Assembly: GCF_014648435.1 (NCBI RefSeq)
Contig: NZ_BMRC01000018.1
Location: 148,602 to 184,760 of the forward strand
Direction: 5' to 3'
Source of the DNA: Nonomuraea spiralis
Lineage (GTDB): Bacteria; Actinomycetota; Actinomycetes; Streptosporangiales; Streptosporangiaceae
Length of the DNA stretch: 36,159 bases
The notes beneath the pieces are model-generated. The model was not told the DNA's origin, made no database searches, and was given only the letters and a program-made list of their open reading frames with translations. Every line of letters begins with the position of its first letter. Position 1 is the stretch's first letter. The position numbers and the translations under genes were made by a program. This document shows, one piece after another, positions 7,897 through 15,449 of the stretch.

Positions 7897-8535
7897 TCAT
7901 ACGCCCAGTACGGCGCGCACCGGATGCCCGTCGGGGAAATCGGCCGCGATTCGCTTCCACACGTCGATCCCGCGGGTGGTGGCGGTGGCCCGGAGGGAAC
8001 GGAGCACCTCCTCCGGCTCGCGCGCCGCGACCTCTGCCGGGCTCAGCACCTGCCCATCCACATCGGCGGCGACGAAAGTCCCGTTCGGTCTGGGCAGGCG
8101 CAGCAGACCGTACAGCTCGTCGGGGAAGGCCTGCAGGGCCAGCAGGTAGCGGCGCGTGCCCTCACCGTCGCTCACCCATACGGGCAGCACGTCCACCCCC
8201 GCCTTCTGTGGAAGCGGCGCGGAGACGCTCAGTTGGACGTGGTCACCCGCGGAGATCTCCAGCCGCAGCCGGTATCGGCCACGGTGAACCTCCCGGTATC
8301 TGCCTTCCGCACTGGCCGAGGCCGCGGCCAGCCCGAGGTCCAGCCAGGCTCCCGTCGCGCGTGTCCTGCCCGAAGGAACGGGACGCTCGCGTTCCCCGCC
8401 GCCGGAGCTGAGCAGCGTCGCCCAGTAACGATCCCAAAGGGGGCGGTCGCGGGCGGGGATCTCCGCCATATCGCGTGGGTCCGCCCCGATCAGCACCGAC
8501 CAGCAACGGCGAAGCAGGGACCCTCCCCCCCTCAT
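7897..8535 (-). CDS. Unrecognised 212-aa protein, middle gene of the WD40 operon
   Basis: The ATG at 8535 overlaps the stop of the upstream gene as ATGA, and the stop lies 4 nt before the large WD40 gene, so all three are translationally coupled. The N-terminus (RCWSVLIGAD, then MAEIPARDRPLWDRYWATLL) is helical. Residues 70-170 alternate as beta strands (YRLRLEISAGDHVQLSVSAP, GTRRYLLALQAFPDELYGL, GTFVAADVDGQVL). The C-terminus is helical. No TM segment or known catalytic motif is visible. I do not recognise the family. Its fixed position between a membrane protein and a membrane-anchored propeller suggests an effector or adaptor of that complex. Confidence 0.65.
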   Translation of the reverse strand: MRGGGSLLRRCWSVLIGADPRDMAEIPARDRPLWDRYWATLLSSGGGERERPVPSGRTRATGAWLDLGLAAASASAEGRYREVHRGRYRLRLEISAGDHVQLSVSAPLPQKAGVDVLPVWVSDGEGTRRYLLALQAFPDELYGLLRLPRPNGTFVAADVDGQVLSPAEVAAREPEEVLRSLRATATTRGIDVWKRIAADFPDGHPVRAVLGV

Positions 8536-8897
8536 TGCACCCCCTGATCCTGCCTGACCTCGCCCAGAGCGGCTGCCTGGTTCTGCGCGGCGGCTAGCGA
8601 ACGCACTCTCCCGAGTTGCAACAGCAGCAGCGGGGCGGCGGCTCCAGCGGTGAACGCGGCGATGGGTCCGGCGAACTGGTCGGCCAGGCCCAGCCCCACC
8701 AGCGCGCCAAGCACCGCCCTCGTCAAGGCCACCAGGGCGTGCGCGGGCAGATCGATGTGCTCTTTCAACGCGGGACGGGGCTTGCGCCGGACCTTCTGTC
8801 GCTTGGCCTGCCACGCCATGATCAATGGCCACAGCGTCATCAGCTCGACCACAGCACCGCCGAGCGCGCCGTACACCCCCGCGTGCCAGAGTTCCAT
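8532..8897 (-). CDS. Small membrane protein, first gene of the WD40 operon
   Basis: 121 aa. Residues 5-30 (GVYGALGGAVVELMTLWPLI) form an N-terminal hydrophobic helix, followed by a basic stretch (KRQKVRRKPRP) and two more hydrophobic helices (ALVALTRAVLGALVGLGLAD and PIAAFTAGAAAPLLLLQLG). That gives about three TM helices. The ATG at 8897 follows GAGGG closely; the open frame extends far upstream but without protein-like sequence. It is coupled by ATGA overlap to the next gene. Small integral membrane proteins often lead actinobacterial conflict-type operons. No catalytic role is visible. Confidence 0.65.
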   Translation of the reverse strand: MELWHAGVYGALGGAVVELMTLWPLIMAWQAKRQKVRRKPRPALKEHIDLPAHALVALTRAVLGALVGLGLADQFAGPIAAFTAGAAAPLLLLQLGRVRSLAAAQNQAAALGEVRQDQGVQ

Positions 8898-9065
8898 CAG
8901 CCCTCGCTGTCGGTACGACTGCGACTCATTCTCACACCGACCCGCTAATCGATCAAGACAGGTGTCCAATGCCGTGACCCGAAATGAGTGGCCGGGTTGG
9001 CGCGTAGGGCACTCCTGCCAGTTGGACGGCGTTTGATCAGGTTCGATCGACGCTCGGGAGGCCAG

Positions 9066-9182
9066 GTGACGCAACCGGTCCGGGTCCGCAGACGCACAGA
9101 TCAGGAAGGGCGGAAGCTTGAGGAACACGGCGTCGACGTGCATGAAAGTCGCACGCCAGGATGCCGGAGGCTTGCGAGGTGA
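9066..9182 (+). mobile_element. IS630-family transposase remnant (N-terminus)
   Basis: GTG 9066 opens VTQPVRVRRRTDQEGRKLEE, very like the N-termini of actinobacterial IS630 transposases (PVRVRRLTDQEGQKL). The frame stops at 9182. Degraded continuation may run to about 9430 in other frames, for example HLRDVLVQHEVSFDRHR at the place of the 'iLRRHGvSFQR' helix before the DDE domain. No catalytic core or inverted ends were identified. The rest of 8898-9514 holds no other feature. Confidence 0.45.
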
Positions 9183-9514
9183 GAACCTGTCGCCAGGTCG
9201 GTGATGTCTGACGTGGCGCTGGGTCCAGGCCGACCGCGGCCCTGGTCGCGAAGCAAAACCGCAGCTCACACCACGAAACCGTGTTTCGAGCGGACACGAT
9301 CGGATCGATGACGCTCTGAGCCACTCGATCGGATTCACGTCATGGGACGAACGCCACCTGCGCGACGTCCTCGTCCAGCACGAGGTCTCCTTCGATCGGC
9401 ATCGTCTCCCGACGAGACCGGCTCGGTGACCTCTTGCACGAGTACGCCCCGGTCGCAGGTGGGGCGGTGTTGTTCGGCAGGCGCAGGCTTGTCGCTGATC
9501 GTTCAAGGTCGGGT

Positions 9515-10030
9515 TCAGGGGTAACTGATCCACTCCAGGAAGAGGGTGTCGTTGTCGCGGATGACGAGCCTCTTCCTGCCGCCTTCGATGCCGTTGGCGG
9601 ACACGCGGCCACTGTTGTCGAAGTCGCCCACCGCGCTGCACTTGATATCGCCGTGGTCGGACCCGCCGTATCTCTGGAACACCCAGTAGCGATTCCGGTT
9701 CCCCCACTTGATGGTGATGCTCTTCCACATCTCGTCTTGACGGCCGACCCAGGGAACCCACATGGAACCGGTCCATTGACGGCCGGCTGGGACGGTGAAA
9801 CGGATGTCCTGGTTCTCTCCGTCGTTGATCTGTACGTCGCGCGTTGTCTGGTTCACCACTTCCCTGATGTCGGTCATCTCATTGATGGTGGGATCGTGCC
9901 ACTCGGGCCAGGGACCGGTGCCGCACGGGGAACTGGTAGCCGTGGCGCCGGCGGGTGAGGCGGCCGTGAGAAGCGTGCCCGCTGAGACCGCCGCCATGGA
10001 AAGGGTGAGGGTTCGGCGGAATGCCTTCAT
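9515..10030 (-). CDS. Small secreted protein, unknown function
   Basis: 171 aa. A Sec signal peptide is clear: MKAFRRT, a hydrophobic core (LTLSMAAVSAGTLLTAASPA) and a likely cleavage after AGA or ATA near residue 30. The mature part is rich in aromatic residues and strands (TRDVQINDGENQDIRFTVPA, KSITIKWGNRNRYWVF, GDIKCSAVGDFDNSGR, RLVIRDNDTLFLEW) with a probable Cys pair. The ATG at 10030 follows AAAGGG at 5-6 nt; the open frame upstream is not used. No enzyme motif was recognised. It is monocistronic, with no partner gene nearby. Confidence 0.7.
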   Translation of the reverse strand: MKAFRRTLTLSMAAVSAGTLLTAASPAGATATSSPCGTGPWPEWHDPTINEMTDIREVVNQTTRDVQINDGENQDIRFTVPAGRQWTGSMWVPWVGRQDEMWKSITIKWGNRNRYWVFQRYGGSDHGDIKCSAVGDFDNSGRVSANGIEGGRKRLVIRDNDTLFLEWISYP

Positions 10031-10386
10031 GTGAGCCCTTTCGGAGACAGTGAATTCCTCACCGATGGTAATCGGCCGACTACTCTCGATCCAGGTATCG
10101 GTCGGTCCAGGGCCGACCTGCCGCGGCGTCCAGTGCACCATTCAGGGCGAGGCATCGGGGCGGCTACTGCTGCGTGCAGACCACTTCGCGCATTCGTGCA
10201 GACGACTTCGGAAACTGACACAGACGATCACGAAAGTCCCGCAGGCGGGTCAGCCTGGCGCGCTCACGTCCCAGGGTGTCCTCCATACTCAGCATGCACG
10301 CCAGACCACCACCAGGCGATCTTCCGCACTACCGAACCTCTACCGAGGGCCGCTCGGCACAGAAAGATCCCCCAGCCCCTCGCAGT
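10031..10386. other. Intergenic, nothing recognised
   Basis: 356 bp between the secreted-protein gene and the RapZ-type pseudogene. It presumably holds the promoter of the secreted protein near its right side. No ORF with protein-like sequence, RNA gene or repeat was recognised. Confidence 0.4.
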
Positions 10387-10787
10387 TCAAGGAGGGCGGG
10401 GAATCTCGGCGGTGCAGGTGGTTGGATGGCTGAAGGGTGCCCGGGGCCGGTAGGAACGGTCCCGGACGCTCAACTGGGTCAGCACCCGGGGCAGGTGCGC
10501 GTGCCGGTGGTCGACGTCGACCGCCTGGCCGTGCTCGCGCAGCCGGGCTGCCAGGATCTCGACCAGGCCGGCCGCGCGGTGTTTGCCGCCGGCGCATCCG
10601 ATGGCGGTGGAGCGCGGGTCCCGCAGGGAGCATCGCGTAGGCCACCAGGTTGTCGACCAACTCGGCGGCGCCGGGCGTGCCGAGCACGATCTGCTGGACG
10701 CGTTGCCGCGGCCGTCGAGGTCGAGGATGCCGCAGTTGCGGGCGGCGGGCCGTGCAGGTAGCCGAACGAGATGAGCGTGAGTGCCAT
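10387..10787 (-). pseudogene. Frameshifted RapZ C-terminal-domain protein
   Basis: Three successive frames give one recognisable domain. From ATG 10787, MALTLISFGYLHGPPPA; after a shift, LGTPGAAELVDNLVAYAM; after another, STAIGCAGGKHRAAGLVEIL, LREHGQAVDVDHRH, to TGA at 10387. This follows the RapZ C-terminal domain (SFGYxxG..., tPG..., vaIGCTGGxHRSV..ve.LA). In RapZ that domain binds GlmZ RNA and GlcN6P; stand-alone copies are common in actinobacteria. The central 'RQLTG' part is shortened as well as frameshifted. It is unlikely to be functional. Confidence 0.65.
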
Positions 10788-10818
10788 GAGGTGGTGCTCT
10801 TTCCAGGGGTGAGGCTGG

Positions 10819-10989
10819 TCAGCGCTGCCGGGACCGCTGGCGTTCGGTCAGGGCGGCGTCGATCTCGTAGAGCCGGTTCCGGTCGGCGTCCGGGAGCCCC
10901 CGGAACTCGGGGCTGGCCAGGAACGCCGCTGCAATGGCGATCAACTCACCCGGATGACGTCCATGGCGACCGTAACCCACAGCACGCAT
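10819..10989 (-). CDS. 56-aa small protein upstream of the RapZ-type pseudogene
   Basis: ATG 10989 to TGA 10819 reads MRAVGYGRHGRHPGELIAIA, then AAFLASPEFRGLPDADRNRL and YEIDAALTERQRSRQR. It is short and helical after a basic, Gly/His-rich start, with good coding-like composition. It lies 31 nt before the RapZ-type gene on the same strand, so it is probably cotranscribed. No strong ribosome site is seen (GGGAAGG about 14 nt upstream), and a GTG at codon 4 is possible. Its survival beside a dead partner is notable. Family unknown. Confidence 0.45.
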   Translation of the reverse strand: MRAVGYGRHGRHPGELIAIAAAFLASPEFRGLPDADRNRLYEIDAALTERQRSRQR

Positions 10990-11043
10990 CCGCGACGTAG
11001 CATGTGCCTTCCCGTGGGGGCCCTCGACGACAGGGCTGGATGA

Positions 11044-11478
11044 TCAGTCGACGTAGTCCGTCATCCACGGTTCGTACGTGTACAGGGTCTCCGTCGTGCT
11101 GGCCTTGAAACCCCGCCAGTAAATGACGGAACGCGGCAAGTCGCCCTCATCGGCGGAGAAGCTGGCCTCACCAGCACAGTCTCCGCGGCTGGCGTACCAG
11201 CCTGATATGCCGAGTTGGGGTACCTCGAACTGCACTCCGGCCTTCCATCCATCGCCACAGAAGACGTCCTTTACGGTGAAGGAATTCCGGCCCTTCTCCA
11301 TGTTGTGAGTGCCGGAGTTGAACCACACATGGCCCGCTGCCTTACCGTCCGCATGATGGATGACCTGCTCACTTGTCGCGGCTTGAGCAGCCCCACCGCT
11401 GACGGCCAGGGTAAGTGCCATGACGGCGGCAAACATCGGAAGTCGGAGTCGTAAAACGATGAACCCTTGCCAGTGCAT
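11044..11478 (-). CDS. Small secreted protein, unknown function
   Basis: 144 aa. ATG 11478 follows AGAGGAAG at 3 nt. The signal peptide has a basic start (LRLRLP), the hydrophobic core MFAAVMALTLAVSGGAAQAA, and an AQA-A cleavage near residue 34. The mature chain of about 110 residues contains HVWFNSGTHNMEKGRNSFTV, VFCGDGWKAGVQFEV, GISGWYASRGDCAGE and an aromatic acidic tail. Two cysteines may form one disulfide. It looks like a beta-sandwich-type secreted protein. It has no obvious partner and no relation in sequence to the other secreted protein at 9.5-10.0 kb. Confidence 0.7.
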   Translation of the reverse strand: MHWQGFIVLRLRLPMFAAVMALTLAVSGGAAQAATSEQVIHHADGKAAGHVWFNSGTHNMEKGRNSFTVKDVFCGDGWKAGVQFEVPQLGISGWYASRGDCAGEASFSADEGDLPRSVIYWRGFKASTTETLYTYEPWMTDYVD

Positions 11479-11795
11479 TGACTTCCTCTCTCGATTGAGC
11501 AGGAAGAGACACTCGCATGATGATCGGCCATATGAATGTGGCCTGTAGGGCTCGTAGTCGGATAAATGCTCTACAGCAAACGCACCACGTTCCGCGAGAT
11601 GGACCAGACCATGCAGGGCCATGACAGGTTCGTCCGTCTGCCGTGCATCTGAAAGTCGCCAGGACGCTTTGCCGAGAGCGTCGCCACCGCCCCAGCCTTG
11701 TCCCTGACTCCGCTGGTTCCGAAACCGACAGGCCAGGTCCAGGCCTATACGCCACAACCAGGCGGATGGTCATCACCGAGGCTTGGAAACAGGCG
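11479..11795. other. Intergenic, nothing recognised
   Basis: 317 bp upstream of the secreted-protein gene and downstream of the SnoaL-like gene. A plus-strand open frame here is antisense to the SnoaL-like gene and is not protein-like. No hairpin or RNA was recognised. Confidence 0.4.
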
Positions 11796-12227
11796 CTAAG
11801 AACGGCGCAAAGTCACAGAGCTGGAGAGCTGGGTGAGCAGCTCCAATTGATCGAAATAGAGGCGCAAACTCGTTATGAGTCCGTCTTCCACCGTACAGAC
11901 ATAACAGCATCGCAAACGAACAGGGCGACCCGTCGCGGAAAGCACCTGGCCATCGGGCATGGTGTATGGCCCTCGGTGAGTGCCCACCATGAGAAGCTCA
12001 TCGACGGTTGTGGCTTCACCTTCGGAGGACTCCGTGAGCACCGCCCGGACGTCGGGGAATGCCGTCCAGAACTCCTCCAGGTAGGAGGCCAATTCGCTGT
12101 GTCCCTGCGATACGCCTTCGGGGCTGATGGACACCCCGGCCGGGCTGAAAGTGCGAAGTAGCGCCTTCATATCGTGAGCGTTGAACGCGCCCGTATAGCG
12201 GTCGCGTACCTCGCGGGCAACATTCAT
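11796..12227 (-). CDS. SnoaL-like / NTF2-fold protein
   Basis: 143 aa, typical for a single SnoaL-like domain. It shows the usual order: N-terminal helix with YTGAFNAHDMKALLRTF, a strand pair (GVSISPEGVSQGHSELASYL), EFWTAFPDVRAVLT, VDELLMVGTHRGPYTMPDG, then CCYVCTVEDGLITSLRLYFD. This resembles predicted ester-cyclase members rather than polyketide cyclases with proven chemistry. The ATG at 12227 has GAGGGGG about 9 nt upstream; the frame extends to 12293. It is a stand-alone gene, so substrate and pathway are not inferable. Confidence 0.75.
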   Translation of the reverse strand: MNVAREVRDRYTGAFNAHDMKALLRTFSPAGVSISPEGVSQGHSELASYLEEFWTAFPDVRAVLTESSEGEATTVDELLMVGTHRGPYTMPDGQVLSATGRPVRLRCCYVCTVEDGLITSLRLYFDQLELLTQLSSSVTLRRS

Positions 12228-12514
12228 GGCACCGGACCCCCTCCCAATCGCTCGATGCCCGACGTGGCTGCCGATATGCGGTCGACTTACCAACGCATGC
12301 TAGATCTTTCCACTCGACTGGGTAGAATTCTGGGTCCTTCGTAAAGGCGCATGCCGCGCCGCCCTGCCCACTTCACATGGGTGCCTGTGCTCCTGTCAGC
12401 GCTCCCGGAGAGGCCGAGGATGGTCTCGTCCGTGCCGGGGCAGGGGGCGGTGAACCTGAGGCGGCGCGTACCTGCGCATATCGACGCGAACGTGAGGAAA
12501 GGATACGTTCCGGC

Positions 12515-12620
12515 AGATTTCACGGTTGTCCAAGGGAAATCCGGTGAGATGCCGGTGCGGACGCGCCACTGTATCCGGGACGTAGATCCCGGGAGCCAGG
12601 TCGCTTGGCAGCCGTGACCT
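12515..12620 (+). ncRNA. Cobalamin riboswitch (B12 element)
   Basis: The diagnostic core is present: AAGGGAAATCCGGTG, then GATGCCGGTGCGG, then CGCCACTGTA (the B12 box) and GGAGCCAGGTC. A closing stem pairs TCACGG (12520-12525) with CCGTGA (12612-12617). About 38 nt separate it from the ATG of cbtB, with GAGGAGG in between, so control is probably at translation initiation. Cobalamin-bound RNA is expected to turn the cobalt uptake genes off. Confidence 0.85.
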
Positions 12621-12657
12621 CGCGATATGGGACGCGTGACCCCTGAGGAGGCTTGAC

Positions 12658-12849
12658 ATGAGCGGGTTGTCCACCCCTTCGACGGTTCCCTTTCCGCTCC
12701 TGCGCCCCTGGCTGCTGCTGGCCGTGCCCGTGCTGCTGCTGGTGGCCTACCTGGTTCTGATGGACAGCGGCGCCATCTCCCAGACCGGCACCTTCCTGCA
12801 CGAGCTGATGCACGACAGGCGTCACTTGCTCGGCGTGCCCTACCACTGA
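12658..12849 (+). CDS. cbtB: Cobalt transporter subunit CbtB
   Basis: 63 aa. One TM helix (LRPWLLLAVPVLLLVAYLVL) is followed by a histidine-bearing tail, FLHELMHDRRHLLGVPYH. The HELMHD...H end is the hallmark of CbtB, thought to bind cobalt. The ATG at 12658 follows GAGGAGG at about 5 nt. It sits directly behind the cobalamin riboswitch and 9 nt before cbtA; CbtA and CbtB form a B12-regulated cobalt uptake system. Length is normal for the family. Confidence 0.9.
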   Translation: MSGLSTPSTVPFPLLRPWLLLAVPVLLLVAYLVLMDSGAISQTGTFLHELMHDRRHLLGVPYH

Positions 12850-12858
12850 GGGCCGGGC

Positions 12859-13542
12859 ATGGTACGCACCTTCCTGGCCAGAGGTCTGCTCATCGGACTT
12901 CTCGCCGGACTGATCGCGGGCGCCTTCGCCTTCGCCTTCGGAGAGCCTCGCGTGGACCACGCGATCGCCCTGGAGGAGGCCGCCGCCCAGTCCGAGGCGC
13001 CCGATCCGGACACCGGGACGGCCGAGCAGGGCCACGCAGAAGCGGCCAGGCACAGCCACGGCGAGGAGGCCGTGGTCGGTAGGCCTGTGCAGAAGGCAGG
13101 GCTGTTCCTGGCCACCGGGCTCTATGGGCTCGCCGTGGGCGGGGGGTTCGCCCTGGTATTCGCCGGACTGCGCGGGCGGATCGGCCCGCGTTCCGACTGG
13201 CGGCTGGCCGTGGCCGCAGCCGGTACGGCGTTCGCCGCGATCATCCTCGTGCCCTTCGTGAAGTATCCGGCCAACCCGCCTGCGGTGGGTGATCCGGACA
13301 CCATCAACAACCGCACGCTGCTCTACGTGGTGATGATCCTCGTCGGGCTGGCGGCGACGGCGATCGCGGGCGCGACGGCCCGCCGCGTCGACGGCGACCC
13401 ATGGGCGCGCTGGACGGCGGCGGCAGTCGCGTTCCCCGTGCCCGTCGCCGCCGCATGGTGGTTGCTGCCGGCGGTCGACGAGGTGCCCGAGAGGGCGGAG
13501 CGACGTGCGGCGGCACATCCGCTGGTCGCAGCGCCGAGCTGA
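12859..13542 (+). CDS. cbtA: Cobalt transporter subunit CbtA
   Basis: 227 aa, membrane protein with about six TM helices: an N-terminal helix (FLARGLLIGLLAGLIAGAFA), then an acidic/His loop at residues 35-78 (DHAIALEEAAAQ, GHAEAARHSHGEEAVV) typical of CbtA, then KAGLFLATGLYGLAVGGGFA, AAAGTAFAAIILVPFVKYP with the conserved FVKYPANPP, and two C-terminal helices. The His/Glu loop is presumably the metal entry site. It is cotranscribed with cbtB under the cobalamin riboswitch. The stop lies 5 nt before the GTG of the histidine-phosphatase remnant. Confidence 0.9.
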   Translation: MVRTFLARGLLIGLLAGLIAGAFAFAFGEPRVDHAIALEEAAAQSEAPDPDTGTAEQGHAEAARHSHGEEAVVGRPVQKAGLFLATGLYGLAVGGGFALVFAGLRGRIGPRSDWRLAVAAAGTAFAAIILVPFVKYPANPPAVGDPDTINNRTLLYVVMILVGLAATAIAGATARRVDGDPWARWTAAAVAFPVPVAAAWWLLPAVDEVPERAERRAAAHPLVAAPS

Positions 13543-13547
13543 GCAAG

Positions 13548-14000
13548 GTGCTGTTCGTCCGGCATGCAACCACACCGGGGATGCCGGCCGGGTGCTTTCC
13601 CGCCGACGAGGACGCCAACGCGGCGAGCCTGACCAGGGCCGCCGCGTCGGGGTCCGTCGAGGCGCCGGTGGCATGGGCCGCTCCCGGCAGGGCCGCGCGG
13701 CAGACGGCCGCCGCCATGGGGCTGGCGGCACCCGAGATTCCCGCCCTGGCGGAGGCAGACTGCGGCCGGTGGCGGGGCCTGCCGTACGGACGGGTCGCGC
13801 TAGAGGAGCCGGACGCGCCGGCGAGCCGGCTGGCCGACCCGCACGCCGCCCCGCATGGCGGTGAGTCACTGAGCGCGCTCGCCGCCAGGGTGGCGGGCCG
13901 GCTCGATGCGGTACGGGGCGAGCCGCGAGCCGTCGTGGTCTGCGACGGCCTGCCGGTAAGGCTGGCACCACCAGCCGCCATCTGTGATGCTCTGCGGTGA
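13548..14000 (+). pseudogene. 3'-truncated histidine phosphatase family protein
   Basis: GTG 13548 opens VLFVRHATTPGMPAG, a histidine phosphatase start (LxRHG; here RHA). It continues with TAAAMGLAAPEI, LAEADCGRWRGLPYG, APHGGESLSALAARVAGRL and AVVVCDG. In relatives accompanying cbtAB the chain goes on with the second catalytic His/Ala-Gly motif and about 40 more residues. Here it changes after codon ~131 into unrelated LPVRLAPPAAICDALR and stops, so the C-terminal lobe is missing. Relatives may act in cobamide-nucleotide dephosphorylation (CobC-like) or the Cbt system. It is probably inactive. Confidence 0.6.
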
Positions 14001-14086
14001 ACAAGGGCACGAGGATCCACGGGCCAAATCGCGAAAAGGGCTGACCTGGGCGAACCGGCTCATACAGGTCCTGCGATAGATATACC

Positions 14087-14664
14087 GTGAGATCGTTTCC
14101 CTTCCGACGGCGCGCGGCCCCGGACGTCACTGCGGAAAGCAATGACGCCGACCTCATCACCGCTGTCGCCGCGCGGAGCACCGTCGCCCTGCGCATCCTC
14201 CACCAGCGCCACGCCCCCTGGCTGCGCGCCCGCCTGGCCCGCCGCTGCGCCGACGCGGACGCCATCGACGACGCGCTGCGCTGCAGGAGACCTTTCTGGC
14301 CGTGTGGCGCTCGGCGGGTGGCTTCCGCGGCGACAACCCGGCCGGCTGGTTGTGGACGATCGCCGTCCGCCGTCTGATCTCCGCTCTGCGCGGCCGCGGC
14401 TCGCGCTGGGTCGGCTCCGGCATCGAACCGGACGACAGCTCGCCGGTCGCCTCGGCCGAGGACGTGGTCCTGCTGAGCGTGGAGCACGGTGACCTCGGCG
14501 CCGCCTTGAACAGGCTCTCCCCAGAGTTGCGCGCCGTGATCGAGGCGACTGTCCTCGACGGCCTCACCACCAAGGAGGCCGCCGGTCTCCTGGGCATACC
14601 GGAAGGCACGGTCAAGACCCGCGCGATGCGGGCCAGGGCCCGGTTGCGCGAGGAGCTGTCATGA
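14087..14664 (+). pseudogene. ECF sigma factor broken by a 5-bp tandem duplication
   Basis: GTG 14087 opens a sigma-70 region 2 (DADLITAVAARSTVALRILH, RHAPWLRARLARR, DADAIDDAL). The frame is then lost and resumes as LQETFLAVWRSAGGFRGDNP and WLWTIAVRRLISALRGRG. Region 4 follows (LSPELRAVIEATVLDGLTTK, EAAGLLGIPEGTVKTRAMRARARLREEL). At 14273-14282 GCGCT occurs twice in tandem; removing one copy restores a 190-aa ECF sigma factor with the D-A-L-Q-E-T-F junction. The start has no SD, but GATATA lies just upstream, so leaderless translation is possible. The stop overlaps the anti-sigma start (ATGA). Confidence 0.8.
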
Positions 14665-15449
14665 GTAGCTGGCACATCCCCGATGATTTGCGTGAGCACT
14701 ACCTCGAAGGCACGCTCGAACCGGCTCTGGCCATGTCCGTGGACGCGCATCTCGGCCGCTGCGCTGCCTGCCGGGCGGCGGTGCCGTACGACAAGGACTG
14801 GCTCGAAGCGTCCTGGGGGAGGCTGGAGGCCGAGCTGATCACGCCGCGCCCGAGCCTGTCCGAGCGGTTCCTGCGGCACGGCGGGGTGCCTGACCACCTG
14901 GCCAGGCTGCTGTCGGCGACGCCGACGCTGAGCCGAACCTGGCTGGCCGCGGTGGTGGCGGTATTGGCGTTCGCGGTGCTGGCCGCGCGCGAGCAGGCCG
15001 AGCTGCTGCCCGCATTCCTGATCGTCGCGCCGGTGCTGCCGCTGGCGGGCATCGCGCTCGCCTACGGGCCCCGCGTCGATCCCGCCCACGAACTGGTGGC
15101 CGCCACCCCCCTGTCGGGGCCGCGACTGCTGCTGACCCGGGCCACGGCGGTGCTGGCGGTGTCGGTAGTGCTGGCCGGGCTCGCCTCACCGTTGCTGCCG
15201 GCGCCACCTGGGCTGGCCGCCGCCTGGCTGCTGCCCGCGCTCGCCGCCTCCGCCGGCTGCCTGACCCTGTCGAGCCGGCTGCCCGTGCCGATCGCCGCCC
15301 TCGCAGTGGGCGGGGCGTGGCTGGCCATCGTCGGCACGGGCCGCTTCATCGGCAGCTGGCTAGCCGTCTTCGGCCCCGCCCCGCAGATCGGGTACGGCGT
15401 GGCCGCCCTCCTGCTGACGTACCGCTTCTACAAAGTGAGCACCAGATGA
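14661..15449 (+). CDS. Zinc-finger anti-sigma-like membrane protein
   Basis: 262 aa. Residues 1-45 carry the zf-HC2 anti-sigma signature, ending in HLGRCAACR (H-x3-C-x2-C), the zinc-binding ASD of anti-ECF sigma factors. Six or so TM helices follow (TWLAAVVAVLAFAVLAA, AFLIVAPVLPLAGIALAYG, LTRATAVLAVSVVLAGLASP, AAWLLPALAASAGCLTL, AALAVGGAWLAIVG, GYGVAALLLTYRF). The conserved region before the last helices (VDPAHELVAATPLSGPRLLL) is typical of proteins paired with ABC permeases. It is coupled to the sigma gene by ATGA and to the ATPase gene by another ATGA. It would hold the sigma factor at the membrane. Confidence 0.85.
   Translation: MSSWHIPDDLREHYLEGTLEPALAMSVDAHLGRCAACRAAVPYDKDWLEASWGRLEAELITPRPSLSERFLRHGGVPDHLARLLSATPTLSRTWLAAVVAVLAFAVLAAREQAELLPAFLIVAPVLPLAGIALAYGPRVDPAHELVAATPLSGPRLLLTRATAVLAVSVVLAGLASPLLPAPPGLAAAWLLPALAASAGCLTLSSRLPVPIAALAVGGAWLAIVGTGRFIGSWLAVFGPAPQIGYGVAALLLTYRFYKVSTR

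Noticed and set aside
9140..9160. GTGC-ATGAAAGTC-GCAC stem, first taken as a group II intron piece
   Set aside because: The surrounding frame matches an IS630 transposase N-terminus better, and no other intron blocks lie nearby.
12520..14487. 655-codon minus-strand open frame across cbtBA, the phosphatase and the sigma gene
   Set aside because: Spans several well-supported plus-strand genes and a riboswitch; composition is that of an antisense shadow.
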